Positions 56,828-64,000 of a stretch of DNA of 64,000 nucleotides are shown here, piece after piece. A model generated the notes under the pieces. It had not been told where the DNA came from. It saw nothing but the letters and a program-made list of their open reading frames with translations, and did no database searches. Source of the stretch: Pseudanabaena sp. PCC 7367 (lineage in GTDB: Bacteria; Cyanobacteriota; Cyanobacteriia; Pseudanabaenales; Pseudanabaenaceae); NCBI RefSeq assembly GCF_000317065.1, contig NC_019701.1, forward strand, positions 2,738,001 through 2,802,000, read 5' to 3'. Made by a program: the position numbers and the translations under genes. The number at the start of each line of letters is the position of its first letter. Within the stretch, counting starts at the first letter, position 1.

Positions 56828-58039
56828 GTGGACTGCGCAGAATTAAAAAAAGCAAATCTTACCAATGCCAGCTTGACCAGAGCCGATTTGAAGGGGGTGG
56901 ATTTAGTCAAAGCCAATTTAACTGGAGCCAGCTTATCCGATGCGGATCTGAGTCAAGTTAATTTAACTGGCGCATATTTAAATGGCGCTGATTTGAATCG
57001 GGCCAACCTGGCAGGGGCAATTTTAGATGAGGCTAATTTGGCGGCAGCCTTTTTGATCAGAGCCAATCTGCAGCGGGCTAGCTTGAATGAGGCGATCTTA
57101 GCTGGGGCAAATTTCCACGAAGCTAGCTTAACTGGAGCCAACTTGCGATCGGCGGATTTAAGTTTGGCTGACCTGGCCGGAGCTGATCTGGCCGGAGCAA
57201 ACCTATCCGATGCCTGCATGAATAGTGCCTTTTTCATTGAGGCAAATTTACTCGGAGCCGATCTGAGTTTAACCAGCTTGCGGGGAGCTTCGTTGGCCAA
57301 GGCCAATTTAAGTGGTGCAAATTTGCGATCGGCGGATTTAACCGGAGCTGACCTGAGCCATGCCACCATGACCGGAGCCGAGCTACATCAGGTTGATCTA
57401 ACCGGCGCTAACCTCGATCAAACCAATCTCAATGCCGCTGATCTGGTTAATGCCAGTTTGGATGGTGCTTTTTTGAGTCGGGCAAATTTAGGGTGGGCAA
57501 ATTTGATAGGGACAACCATGAAGGAAGCTAATTTAGTCGGCGCAGACCTGAGCTGGGCCAATTTAAATGAGGTTAATCTGGCTGGGGCAGACCTGAGTTG
57601 GGCCAATTTAACTGGGGCATTTTTAATGGGAGCCAATCTCAATGGGGCGAATCTCAATGGCGCAAATCTGACCAATGCCAACCTCAGTGGCGCGGACTTG
57701 AGCAACACCAACCTGATGGGTACCAGCCTCAGTGGCGCAGACCTGAGCAGCACTGAAATGAAAGGCGCGATCCTGGTGCGTACCAATCTCAACGGTGCTA
57801 ATCTTGCCAATGCCAACCTCACCGGTGCTAACCTGGAGCAGGCCAATTTGAATGGCGCGAATCTGGGCGAGGCAAATTTAAATCGCGCTAACCTGAGTGG
57901 TGCGAGTTTGACTGGTGCTAACCTCAAAGGCGCATTTTTGCTATGGGCTAACCTCAAGGGCACTTTTTTGTTGTGGGCCAACCTGGACGAAGCAAACTTG
58001 ACTGGAGCGATCCTACCCACTGATAAATCATCGGCTTAG
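56828..58039 (+). CDS. Long pentapeptide-repeat protein
   Basis: 403 residues made almost wholly of pentapeptide repeats of the A(D/N)LXX type, about 75 in a row, with no catalytic or membrane domain. These fold into a right-handed quadrilateral beta-helix; at four repeats per turn this gives about 19 turns. There is no ATG in the early frame. GTG at 56828 has GAGG five bases upstream and begins MDCAELKKANLTNASLTRAD; TTG at 56789 or GTG at 56807 would add residues but lack a ribosome-binding site. No signal peptide, so it is probably cytosolic or thylakoid-associated. Function unknown; some relatives mimic DNA, most cyanobacterial ones are uncharacterised. Confidence 0.83.
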   Translation: MDCAELKKANLTNASLTRADLKGVDLVKANLTGASLSDADLSQVNLTGAYLNGADLNRANLAGAILDEANLAAAFLIRANLQRASLNEAILAGANFHEASLTGANLRSADLSLADLAGADLAGANLSDACMNSAFFIEANLLGADLSLTSLRGASLAKANLSGANLRSADLTGADLSHATMTGAELHQVDLTGANLDQTNLNAADLVNASLDGAFLSRANLGWANLIGTTMKEANLVGADLSWANLNEVNLAGADLSWANLTGAFLMGANLNGANLNGANLTNANLSGADLSNTNLMGTSLSGADLSSTEMKGAILVRTNLNGANLANANLTGANLEQANLNGANLGEANLNRANLSGASLTGANLKGAFLLWANLKGTFLLWANLDEANLTGAILPTDKSSA

Positions 58040-58073
58040 GCTTGCATATATTTGAGGAAGTTTGGGATTTCTG

Positions 58074-58229
58074 GTGATTGCCATAGAAAGTGATGATTGC
58101 GCGATCGCTTTAAACCAATGGGCTGAAGATAGCGGGATGGCAGGTCGGGCAACTATTGAATTGATTAGATCAAGTAAGCAAAATATTGAACAAAAACGGC
58201 TCCGTTGCAATCTCTGTGACAAAGAGTAA
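58074..58229 (+). CDS. Candidate 51-aa small protein with C-terminal CxxC
   Basis: A GTG-initiated frame of 51 codons between the two pentapeptide genes. The peptide is balanced and protein-like (MIAIESDDCAIALNQWAEDS, then TIELIRSSKQNIEQKRL and a CNLC motif four residues from the end). GAGGAAG lies 16 bases upstream, too far for a good site. It could be a real small protein, or a remnant of a longer gene. Confidence 0.3.
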   Translation: MIAIESDDCAIALNQWAEDSGMAGRATIELIRSSKQNIEQKRLRCNLCDKE

Positions 58230-58290
58230 GAAATAAGTAATTAGTAGTAATTATCAAACTGGACTAAGTATTTTAATGGTGTTGAGGTCA

Positions 58291-59160
58291 ATGAAAGCTG
58301 GGGAACTGATTGAACAATATAAACAAGGGATCAGGGACTTCCAGCAAGCCGACTTGGCCAGGACAAACCTGGGCGGAGCCAGCCTGATTGCGATCGATCT
58401 AAGTGGGGCTAATTTAGTTGAGGCCACTTTTTCCTGCACCAACTTGAATCAGGCAATTTTAACCGATGCCCAACTCAACACAGCGGTTCTCTATCGCACC
58501 AGCCTGTGTCAGGCCAACCTAGCTCAGGCCAACATCGAAGCCGCCAATTTAATTAAAGCCGATCTATTTGCCGCCGTACTCGATCGCGCCAACCTCCAAA
58601 ATGCCGATCTCACTGGTGCGAATTTAAATCAAGCCAGCTTAGTTGAGGTTAATCTCAGTCGTGCTAATCTCAGCGGCGTATCATTAACTGGCGCTAATCT
58701 CCGCAATGCTAACTTACAAGAAGCTTTCTTGAAGCGCACAAACCTGGATGGCAGCGATCTATCTGCGGCCAATCTAGCCGGTGCTAATTTAGCTGGCGCG
58801 ACCCTCTGCGATGCCAAGCTCAATGGCTCTAACCTCAACTTGGCCGATCTTTCTAATGCCAATCTCTATGGTGCAGATCTGAGTAATGCCGATCTCAGCG
58901 GTGCATTACTAAACGGAGCCAATCTGAGTAATGCCAATTTGGATGGAGCCGCCCTAGCCAGTGCCGATCTTAATGGCGCATTTTTGACGGAAGCGTCCCT
59001 TAATAGTGCTATTTTAGATGGGGCGAACCTAAGTCGGTCGAACTTATATAAAGCAAACCTTAACGGTGCTAATTTGCTCAGAGCCAATCTAAATGGGGCT
59101 AATCTCAACGGCACCGATCTGACTGGGGCTGAGCTGCATCCGACGAATGAGACCGAATAA
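58291..59160 (+). CDS. Pentapeptide-repeat protein
   Basis: 289 residues. The N-terminal 25 residues, MKAGELIEQYKQGIRDFQQA, form the helix cap common to many cyanobacterial pentapeptide proteins, followed by about 50 A(D/N)LXX repeats. It is shorter and less regular than the preceding gene, with a Cys-containing interruption near residues 50-85. The frame is open to an ATG at 58276, but the ATG at 58291 gives the family start and has GAGG three bases upstream. The C-terminal stop lies inside a 10-bp tandem duplication. Likely a paralogue of the 56828 gene. Function unknown. Confidence 0.88.
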   Translation: MKAGELIEQYKQGIRDFQQADLARTNLGGASLIAIDLSGANLVEATFSCTNLNQAILTDAQLNTAVLYRTSLCQANLAQANIEAANLIKADLFAAVLDRANLQNADLTGANLNQASLVEVNLSRANLSGVSLTGANLRNANLQEAFLKRTNLDGSDLSAANLAGANLAGATLCDAKLNGSNLNLADLSNANLYGADLSNADLSGALLNGANLSNANLDGAALASADLNGAFLTEASLNSAILDGANLSRSNLYKANLNGANLLRANLNGANLNGTDLTGAELHPTNETE

Positions 59161-59170
59161 GACCGAATAA
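59151..59170. repeat. Tandem duplication, 10-bp unit x2
   Basis: GACCGAATAA repeated head to tail. The first copy contains the pentapeptide gene stop codon TAA. Confidence 0.95.
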
Positions 59171-59381
59171 GACTGGCAACCTTTAAATCAGGTAAAACTG
59201 ATGAGCTTGCCTTTGATGCAATTTAATTATTTGATGCAACAGGCTGATGCAATTTAATTAGGGCAATTGGCGATTCATTGCATCCACAACATTTGACGTA
59301 GGAACTTGTCTGTGACTTTTGTGCGTCTACGATAATGTTTAGATGAGCTTTGCTTCAAAAGAACAAGGGATTCAGTAATGT

Positions 59382-60116
59382 ATGAATACTAAGTATAGGC
59401 GAGTTTTATTAAAGCTAAGTGGCGAGGCGCTAATGGGCGATCGCAGCTTTGGCATTGATCCCGCCGTGGTGCAAACTATTGCCCAGGAAGTGGCAGAGAT
59501 TGTGTGTGATGGTGTGCAAATGGCGATCGTGGTGGGTGGTGGCAACATTTTTCGCGGCATCCAGGGATCAGCCGCAGGTATGGATCGCGCCACGGCTGAC
59601 TACATTGGCATGTTGGCCACAGTCATGAATTCAATGACCCTGCAAGATGCGCTCGAACATCTCGATCCACCAATCCACACCAGGGTAATGACCGCGATCG
59701 CCATGCAAGAGGTGGCTGAGCCATATATCCGCAGGCGCGCAATTCACCACCTGGAAAAAGGGCTGGCGGTGATTTTTGGCGCTGGTTCGGGCAATCCTTT
59801 CTTTACCACCGATACCACTGCGGCACTGCGAGCTGCTGAGATCAATGCTGAGGTGATTTTCAAAGCGACGCGGGTGGATGGTATCTATGATGCTGATCCG
59901 GAAAAAAATCCCAATGCCAAACGCTTTAATACCCTCAACTATGACCATGTGCTGGCGAAGAATTTGCGGGTAATGGACATTACTGCCTTTACTTTGTGCA
60001 AAGAAAATGACATCCCTATTGTAGTATTTGATCTTAGTGTGCCTGGCAACATTCGCCGTGCGGTGATGGGAGAATCGATTGGGACGTATGTAGGAGGAAC
60101 TTGTGAAGTTAACTGA
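59382..60116 (+). CDS. pyrH: UMP kinase
   Basis: 244 residues. It phosphorylates UMP to UDP, in the amino-acid-kinase fold. The N-terminal [13 protein letters not shown] binds phosphate, [10 protein letters not shown] follows, and the nucleotide segment [19 protein letters not shown] is intact. Start ATG at 59382 with a partial AAGGGA upstream. Its last 14 bases overlap the start of frr, so the two are one operon, as in most bacteria. Confidence 0.97.
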   Translation: MNTKYRRVLLKLSGEALMGDRSFGIDPAVVQTIAQEVAEIVCDGVQMAIVVGGGNIFRGIQGSAAGMDRATADYIGMLATVMNSMTLQDALEHLDPPIHTRVMTAIAMQEVAEPYIRRRAIHHLEKGLAVIFGAGSGNPFFTTDTTAALRAAEINAEVIFKATRVDGIYDADPEKNPNAKRFNTLNYDHVLAKNLRVMDITAFTLCKENDIPIVVFDLSVPGNIRRAVMGESIGTYVGGTCEVN

Positions 60117-60651
60117 AGTTGAAGACAAGATGCAAAAGGCGATCGACGCCACCCAGAGCAATTTTAATACGGTGCGGACTGGTCGGGCTAGTACATCGCT
60201 CTTAGACCGGATTAATGTGGAATATTATGGGATGCCCACGCCGCTGAAGTCGCTGGCGAATATCAGCACACCGGATTCATCCACGATTACAATCCAGCCC
60301 TATGACAAAGGCAGTATGGGACAGATCGAACGGGCGATCGCTGAGTCTGACCTGGGTTTGATGCCGAATAATGATGGCCAAGTAATTCGCCTGAATATTC
60401 CTCAGCTTACAACTGAGCGCCGCGAGGAATTGATCAAAATGGTGGCTAAGCTGGCTGAAGAGGGCAAGGTGGCGATCCGGAATGTGCGCCGCGATGCGAT
60501 CGATTCGGTGCGCAAGCAAGAAAAGGCCAAAGAGATCTCTGAGGATGAATCCCGTGGCTTACAAGAGGACGTGGATAAGCTGACCAGCAAATACACCAAA
60601 AAGATCGATGATGTGCTGGCCGCGAAAGAAAAAGAAATTTCTACGGTCTAG
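60103..60651 (+). CDS. frr: Ribosome recycling factor
   Basis: 182 residues, the full usual length. It splits the post-termination ribosome with EF-G. Key motifs: [20 protein letters not shown] near the N-terminus and [20 protein letters not shown] in the long helical arm. The start is GTG at 60103: AGGAGG sits five bases before it, and this makes a 14-bp overlap with pyrH. No ATG is available upstream in frame. It is convergent with bvdR, with only eight bases between the stop codons. Confidence 0.97.
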   Translation: MKLTEVEDKMQKAIDATQSNFNTVRTGRASTSLLDRINVEYYGMPTPLKSLANISTPDSSTITIQPYDKGSMGQIERAIAESDLGLMPNNDGQVIRLNIPQLTTERREELIKMVAKLAEEGKVAIRNVRRDAIDSVRKQEKAKEISEDESRGLQEDVDKLTSKYTKKIDDVLAAKEKEISTV

Positions 60652-60659
60652 GATAAAAA

Positions 60660-61637
60660 CTACAACGAAACTACCGTGCCAGTTTTCGCTGATTTTTGTG
60701 CAGCACAGGCCACCGCCAGTGAATGCATCGAATTTTCTGGTTGACTGTAGAGAGGCTCACGATCGAATAGATGGGCGATCACATTTTCAGTATCGCGCTT
60801 GAACAAGCCACGGGATTTTTCAATCTCCATTTCTTCCTCACCCGCCGCCGTGACTACCTTGCCAAATTCTCGATCGAACAGGATTGCCCCCTCGCTGCCC
60901 TGGATTTCTAAGAACCGCTCTGGCTTCCAAAAACTCTCACCCTTGCTATAGCCCACATCAGCGATCACACCGTTGGTAAATTGCAACTGGGCATTACAAA
61001 CGCAAGAACTGTGGTACTTGGGTAAATCCTCGCCCCAATAATTGATCTGGCAGGATACTTTTGCCACCTGGCCAAACAGCACCACCAGGCGATTGATCCG
61101 GGAAACTGAAGCGATCAACGGGAAGCCAAACAATTCCGGCGAGTAAGTCCATTTTTTGGGTGCAGGGTGGGCAGGGGTTTGGGTCACATAGCGCACATAA
61201 AAAGGTTTGCCAATCCGATCGATATTGGCGGAAACCGCTAGATGCAAGCCGCCCAATAACTCTAAATGCTCAACATGGAGCAGTAAATTTTGGTTTTGAG
61301 CTAGCTCCATCAATTCCTGCGCCTCCTGAAAATCCAGCGCCAGGGGATATTCCACCACCACATGCTTACCCGATCGCAATGCCTGGGAAGTAACAGCGGC
61401 ATGATCGCGGTTAACCGTAGCCACAATCACCAGATCAACATCTGGGCGCATCACCAATTCCGACCAATGGTTATGGTGCGCCATATTGTGCTTAGCGATC
61501 GCTTCTTTGGCGTTTTCATAATTGCCAGCCAGGGCGACTAATTTAACCCGATCGTCCGTGGCCAGAACATCAGCACGCAGCCTGGCCACAAACCCAGAAC
61601 CAACAATGCCAACGCGCAGAGGGGCAGTAATTTTCAT
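60660..61637 (-). CDS. bvdR: Biliverdin reductase (BvdR-type Gfo/Idh/MocA oxidoreductase)
   Basis: 325 residues. The Rossmann start is VGIVGSGFVARLRADVLA and the Gfo/Idh/MocA motif is GKHVVVEYPLAL. The middle region LLHVEHLELLGGLHLAVSAN, then PFYVRYVT, KKWTYSPELFGFPL and SRINRLVVLFG, matches cyanobacterial BvdR as I recall it, not a sugar dehydrogenase. BvdR reduces biliverdin to bilirubin with NADPH and affects phycobilisome content. The start ATG is at 61637. A generic Gfo/Idh/MocA enzyme is the alternative. Confidence 0.78.
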   Translation of the reverse strand: MKITAPLRVGIVGSGFVARLRADVLATDDRVKLVALAGNYENAKEAIAKHNMAHHNHWSELVMRPDVDLVIVATVNRDHAAVTSQALRSGKHVVVEYPLALDFQEAQELMELAQNQNLLLHVEHLELLGGLHLAVSANIDRIGKPFYVRYVTQTPAHPAPKKWTYSPELFGFPLIASVSRINRLVVLFGQVAKVSCQINYWGEDLPKYHSSCVCNAQLQFTNGVIADVGYSKGESFWKPERFLEIQGSEGAILFDREFGKVVTAAGEEEMEIEKSRGLFKRDTENVIAHLFDREPLYSQPENSMHSLAVACAAQKSAKTGTVVSL

Positions 61638-61667
61638 GCAATCTTCGATCGTCCTAATTAACTCTAA

Positions 61668-61937
61668 TTAACGCAATCGCCGCGCCCTTGCTGGTGGCAA
61701 CTGTTTGATCCGCTTCTTTCTCACCTTAAAAATGCGTCGCTCAGCAAGGTGATTTGCCCAGATCGCAAACTTATTCCACAATGCCTCCGACAAATAGCGA
61801 TTAGTGAAATAGGCGATCGCCATAATCGAAGCGATCGGCAACACCGAACCAAAGGGATTAACATCGCGGCTACCCATCAGCAAACACACCAGCGAAGTTA
61901 GTAACGAGGCCACCAGTAAAAATTGAAACTTGGTCAT
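61668..61937 (-). CDS. Small membrane protein, function unknown
   Basis: 89 residues. Two hydrophobic segments (FQFLLVASLLTSLVCLLMGS and FGSVLPIASIMAIAYFTNRY) precede a basic C-terminal tail (RRIFKVRKKRIKQLPPARAR). No family recognised. It lies 30 bp upstream of bvdR on the same strand and is probably co-transcribed with it. Start ATG at 61937. Confidence 0.65.
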   Translation of the reverse strand: MTKFQFLLVASLLTSLVCLLMGSRDVNPFGSVLPIASIMAIAYFTNRYLSEALWNKFAIWANHLAERRIFKVRKKRIKQLPPARARRLR

Positions 61938-62379
61938 AGGGGAAATTACAATCTTCCTTAGAAATTGAAATCTAATCTCTCGCGTAATCTCGCATAATCA
62001 GCCTTAGAAAGTAATCAAAGCCAATCTAGTTAGTAGCGATATTACTCTGTGCTTGATCTTAATTACTTGATAATTACTTGATCTTAGCGCTCATCTCAGC
62101 GATCAACTATTAAGGCATAAGGCAAGCGCCACAGCTTTATATTAGAGAGCCAAGATATTAGGGAATCAAGCAATTGGGATTAATCATAGCCTAGACTCAG
62201 GCGATCGCCCTCTCAAAATTGCTAGCTCATCTTAAACGGTCAGGTAAACCCAAAAAGCAAATCTTACTACATTCAAAATAAATTTAAACCAGATTTAGCG
62301 CTTGCTGATTATTCCTAGTCTGCCATATTGGATTAAGTGCATAGACTACAGGTATTAACAATCTAACAATCACTAAGCT
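61938..62379. other. Intergenic spacer
   Basis: 442 bp between two leftward genes. It contains an 11-bp tandem duplication TAATTACTTGA (62060-62081) and one HIP1-like site. No gene or terminator that I can support. Confidence 0.4.
62060..62081. repeat. Tandem duplication, 11-bp unit x2
   Basis: TAATTACTTGA repeated head to tail in the spacer. Confidence 0.95.
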
Positions 62380-63288
62380 TTAGCTAGACTTGACCTTTGC
62401 ACCATCATTGGCGATCGCCAAACACTTACCGATCGCATTGACCCCTGAACCCTGCCAGGTATCACACATAGCCGACATGATTAATTCTATTTTAGCCGGA
62501 TTGCCCAGTGCTAGCAGAGTTGGCCCCGCGCCAGAGATCACTACACCATAGGCTCCGGCGGCGATCGCGGCTTTTTGTACTGTCTCCATGTGGGGGATCA
62601 AATTCTGGCGGTAGGGCTGATGTAGTTTATCCTGCAAGGCCGAGCTTAACCAACTTGGATTAGCATTTACCAATGCCTGGGTCAGGAGTGCCAGATGGGA
62701 GGCATTAAACACCGCATCTTTCATCGGTACCTCCTTCGGCAAAACCTGTCTTGCCTTCACGGTGGATAATTCCATATCTGGGATCGCCACCGCCACGGCC
62801 AGATCTTGATGCCAATCGATCGCACACATCTCCCAACCACCATCGCTACCAGAAGCCACCAATTGACAACCACCCAACATCGCCGGAGCCACATTATCGG
62901 GATGTCCTTCCATCTCGATCGCCAATTGCAAAACTTCTTGGTCAGACAAAGGTGATCCAGCCAGCAAATTAGCACCAATCATGCCGCCGACGATCGCCGT
63001 GGCCGAACTACCCAACCCCCGCGCCAATGGCACCTGCACATCCATATGCAGCGAAATAATTGGTTTTGGTTGCTGGATTTGCTCAAAGACGCGCTCAAAG
63101 CTCTGGTAGATTAAATTATTTTTATTCTTCGCCACCTTATCTGCATAGGGGCCAGAGGCCGTTAGCTTCAGCTCTGGGGCGATCGCAAATTCAAATACGT
63201 TGTATAGACTCAGGGCTGCTCCCAGGCAGTCAAAGCCAGGGCCCAGATTGCCGGTGGTGGCAGGAATTGCAACGGTATAGGAAGACAT
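62380..63288 (-). CDS. thrB: Homoserine kinase
   Basis: 302 residues, a GHMP kinase that phosphorylates homoserine in threonine synthesis. N-terminal IPATTGNLGPGFDCLGAALS, the ATP loop VPLARGLGSSATAIVGGMIG near residue 88, EGHPDNVAPAMLGGCQLV and the C-terminal GAYGVVISGAGPTLLAL are all intact. Start ATG at 63288. It stands alone here; no thrC or hom is adjacent. Confidence 0.97.
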   Translation of the reverse strand: MSSYTVAIPATTGNLGPGFDCLGAALSLYNVFEFAIAPELKLTASGPYADKVAKNKNNLIYQSFERVFEQIQQPKPIISLHMDVQVPLARGLGSSATAIVGGMIGANLLAGSPLSDQEVLQLAIEMEGHPDNVAPAMLGGCQLVASGSDGGWEMCAIDWHQDLAVAVAIPDMELSTVKARQVLPKEVPMKDAVFNASHLALLTQALVNANPSWLSSALQDKLHQPYRQNLIPHMETVQKAAIAAGAYGVVISGAGPTLLALGNPAKIELIMSAMCDTWQGSGVNAIGKCLAIANDGAKVKSS

Positions 63289-63887
63289 GAATGGATAATC
63301 CGCCTCTGGGGTAATTATGGTTCAGCCAAATATAATACTAGCTCTATGGCTACAGTCCAAATTATTTGTCTGCTTGAGGTATGCGGTATGGGGCGATTGC
63401 GATCGTCTTGCCTTTTTGAGTTTTTTTGAGCCTAGAGCCAACTGTCCACCATTCGCCCTAGATTGATCGCTCCAGTTAATTACAATCAATGCTGTTTAAG
63501 CCAAAGCATCCCCGATGCACATTAGACATATCAGACATATCAGGCACATACGCATGATTAAGCTCTAATTAGGCTCTGGGGTTTCTTAGCCATGATTAGA
63601 AGTAGTTAAGCAGACTTGGGTAAACAGGTTTATATAAGATCATCTTTACGGCCAGTCAAAGTAAAACCCTACCCAATAATGACAGGGTAAGGTTTTTCAA
63701 GATTCTGTCAAGGGATTTTAGCTTTGCTTAATAGATCTAGCTAAAAAACTAGCCGCAATTTAAGCTGACGATCGCTCCTCTGCAATTGTTGATCGACATA
63801 TCGATTTTGCTCAATATCTCGCTGAGCAGTAGGTACAGGCGATCGCCAAACTCGCATATAATCCCCATCGAGTTATTGCTTAATTTA
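63289..63887. other. Intergenic spacer
   Basis: About 600 bp between gloA and thrB, both leftward. It holds a hairpin terminator (63664-63697) and a 9-bp tandem duplication AGACATATC (63524-63541). The 61-codon frame at 63749-63934 is a shadow of the gloA end. Confidence 0.5.
63664..63697. terminator. Hairpin terminator downstream of gloA
   Basis: AAACCCTACCC pairs with GGGTAAGGTTT (one mismatch) across a 10-nt loop. A five-T stretch ends it on the plus strand, and a four-T stretch follows on the minus strand. It lies about 190 bp past the gloA stop, so it most likely ends the leftward gloA transcript; it may work in both directions. Confidence 0.6.
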
Positions 63888-64000
63888 TTACGTTGAGCTA
63901 ATTGCCGGCTCCCGATCGCTGGTCGCAGATTCACTATTTTGGGGCTTGGTTTGAATTAGCTCGATCTTATAGCCGTCTGGGTCTTCCACAAACGCGATCT
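63888..64000 (-). CDS. gloA: Lactoylglutathione lyase (glyoxalase I), 3' end only
   Basis: Only the last 36 codons are inside the window; the 5' part lies beyond the right edge. The visible peptide IAFVEDPDGYKIELIQTKPQ is the conserved C-terminal end of glyoxalase I, including the metal-ligand Glu in KIELIQ, followed by a Ser/Glu-rich tail. Glyoxalase I converts the methylglyoxal-glutathione adduct to lactoylglutathione. Confidence 0.85.
   Translation of the reverse strand, partial: IAFVEDPDGYKIELIQTKPQNSESATSDREPAISST

Noticed and set aside
56953-58020. Minus-strand frames (56953-57369 and 57418-58020) with regular Ala/Pro/Leu repeats
   Set aside because: They are antisense shadows of the pentapeptide array; the regular codons on the plus strand create long frames on the other strand.
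63749-63934. 61-codon minus-strand frame at the right edge
   Set aside because: Overlaps the gloA end in another frame; gloA has clear family sequence.

Overview
This is cyanobacterial chromosome. The evidence is a photosystem II D1 gene (psbA), the D1 assembly factor ycf39, an NblB-like phycobilisome-turnover protein, a BvdR-type biliverdin reductase, cyanobacterial sensor kinases, two pentapeptide-repeat proteins, and many copies of the octamer GCGATCGC (HIP1). I cannot fix the genus. There is no transposase, integrase, phage gene or CRISPR array; it reads as ordinary core and accessory chromosome with long spacers. Layout: 1-5.2 kb, a partial DUF427 gene, tRNA-Pro(CGG), and a minus-strand group of a CDC48-like double AAA+ ATPase, a PP2C phosphatase and a von Willebrand A protein. 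5.9-10.3 kb, a very long low-complexity membrane protein and a secreted TPR protein. 10.5-12.3 kb, ndk and psbA with promoter and terminator. 12.4-16.5 kb, a low-molecular-weight tyrosine phosphatase, pyruvate kinase and a ferredoxin-fused class III nucleotide cyclase. 16.9-21.9 kb, a DUF4214 protein, ycf39, an orphan peptide-type ABC permease, nblB, a small protein and a basic-tailed protein with a winged-helix-like end. 23.1-28 kb, a beta-helix/SPOR envelope protein, a membrane-anchored hydrolase and an MscS channel. 28.3-35.7 kb, two large sensor histidine kinases. 36.2-42.2 kb, corA, gdhA and phosphoketolase. 43.8-48.4 kb, a four-gene sugar ABC transporter. 48.7-55.4 kb, a Ca2+ P-type ATPase, a transglutaminase-fold protein lacking its catalytic residues, a MerF plus Fe-S metallochaperone pair, and cobA. 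56.7-59.2 kb, two pentapeptide-repeat genes. 59.4-64 kb, pyrH-frr, bvdR, a small membrane protein, thrB and the 3' end of gloA. How the genes fit together: psbA, ycf39, nblB, bvdR and cobA all touch photosynthetic apparatus assembly, turnover or tetrapyrrole metabolism, but they are scattered rather than one operon. gdhA, xfp, pyk, ndk, pyrH and thrB are central metabolism. Clear transcription units are the vWA-PP2C(-AAA+) group, the sugar ABC transporter, merF-metallochaperone and pyrH-frr. The strongest candidates for something less described are the vWA-PP2C-AAA+ group with no kinase beside it, the catalytically dead transglutaminase protein, the ferredoxin-cyclase with an altered substrate-specifying residue, the basic-tailed putative DNA-binding protein, and several short unannotated ORFs. 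Intergenic DNA is peppered with two- to five-copy tandem duplications of 8-15 bp units that differ from place to place.
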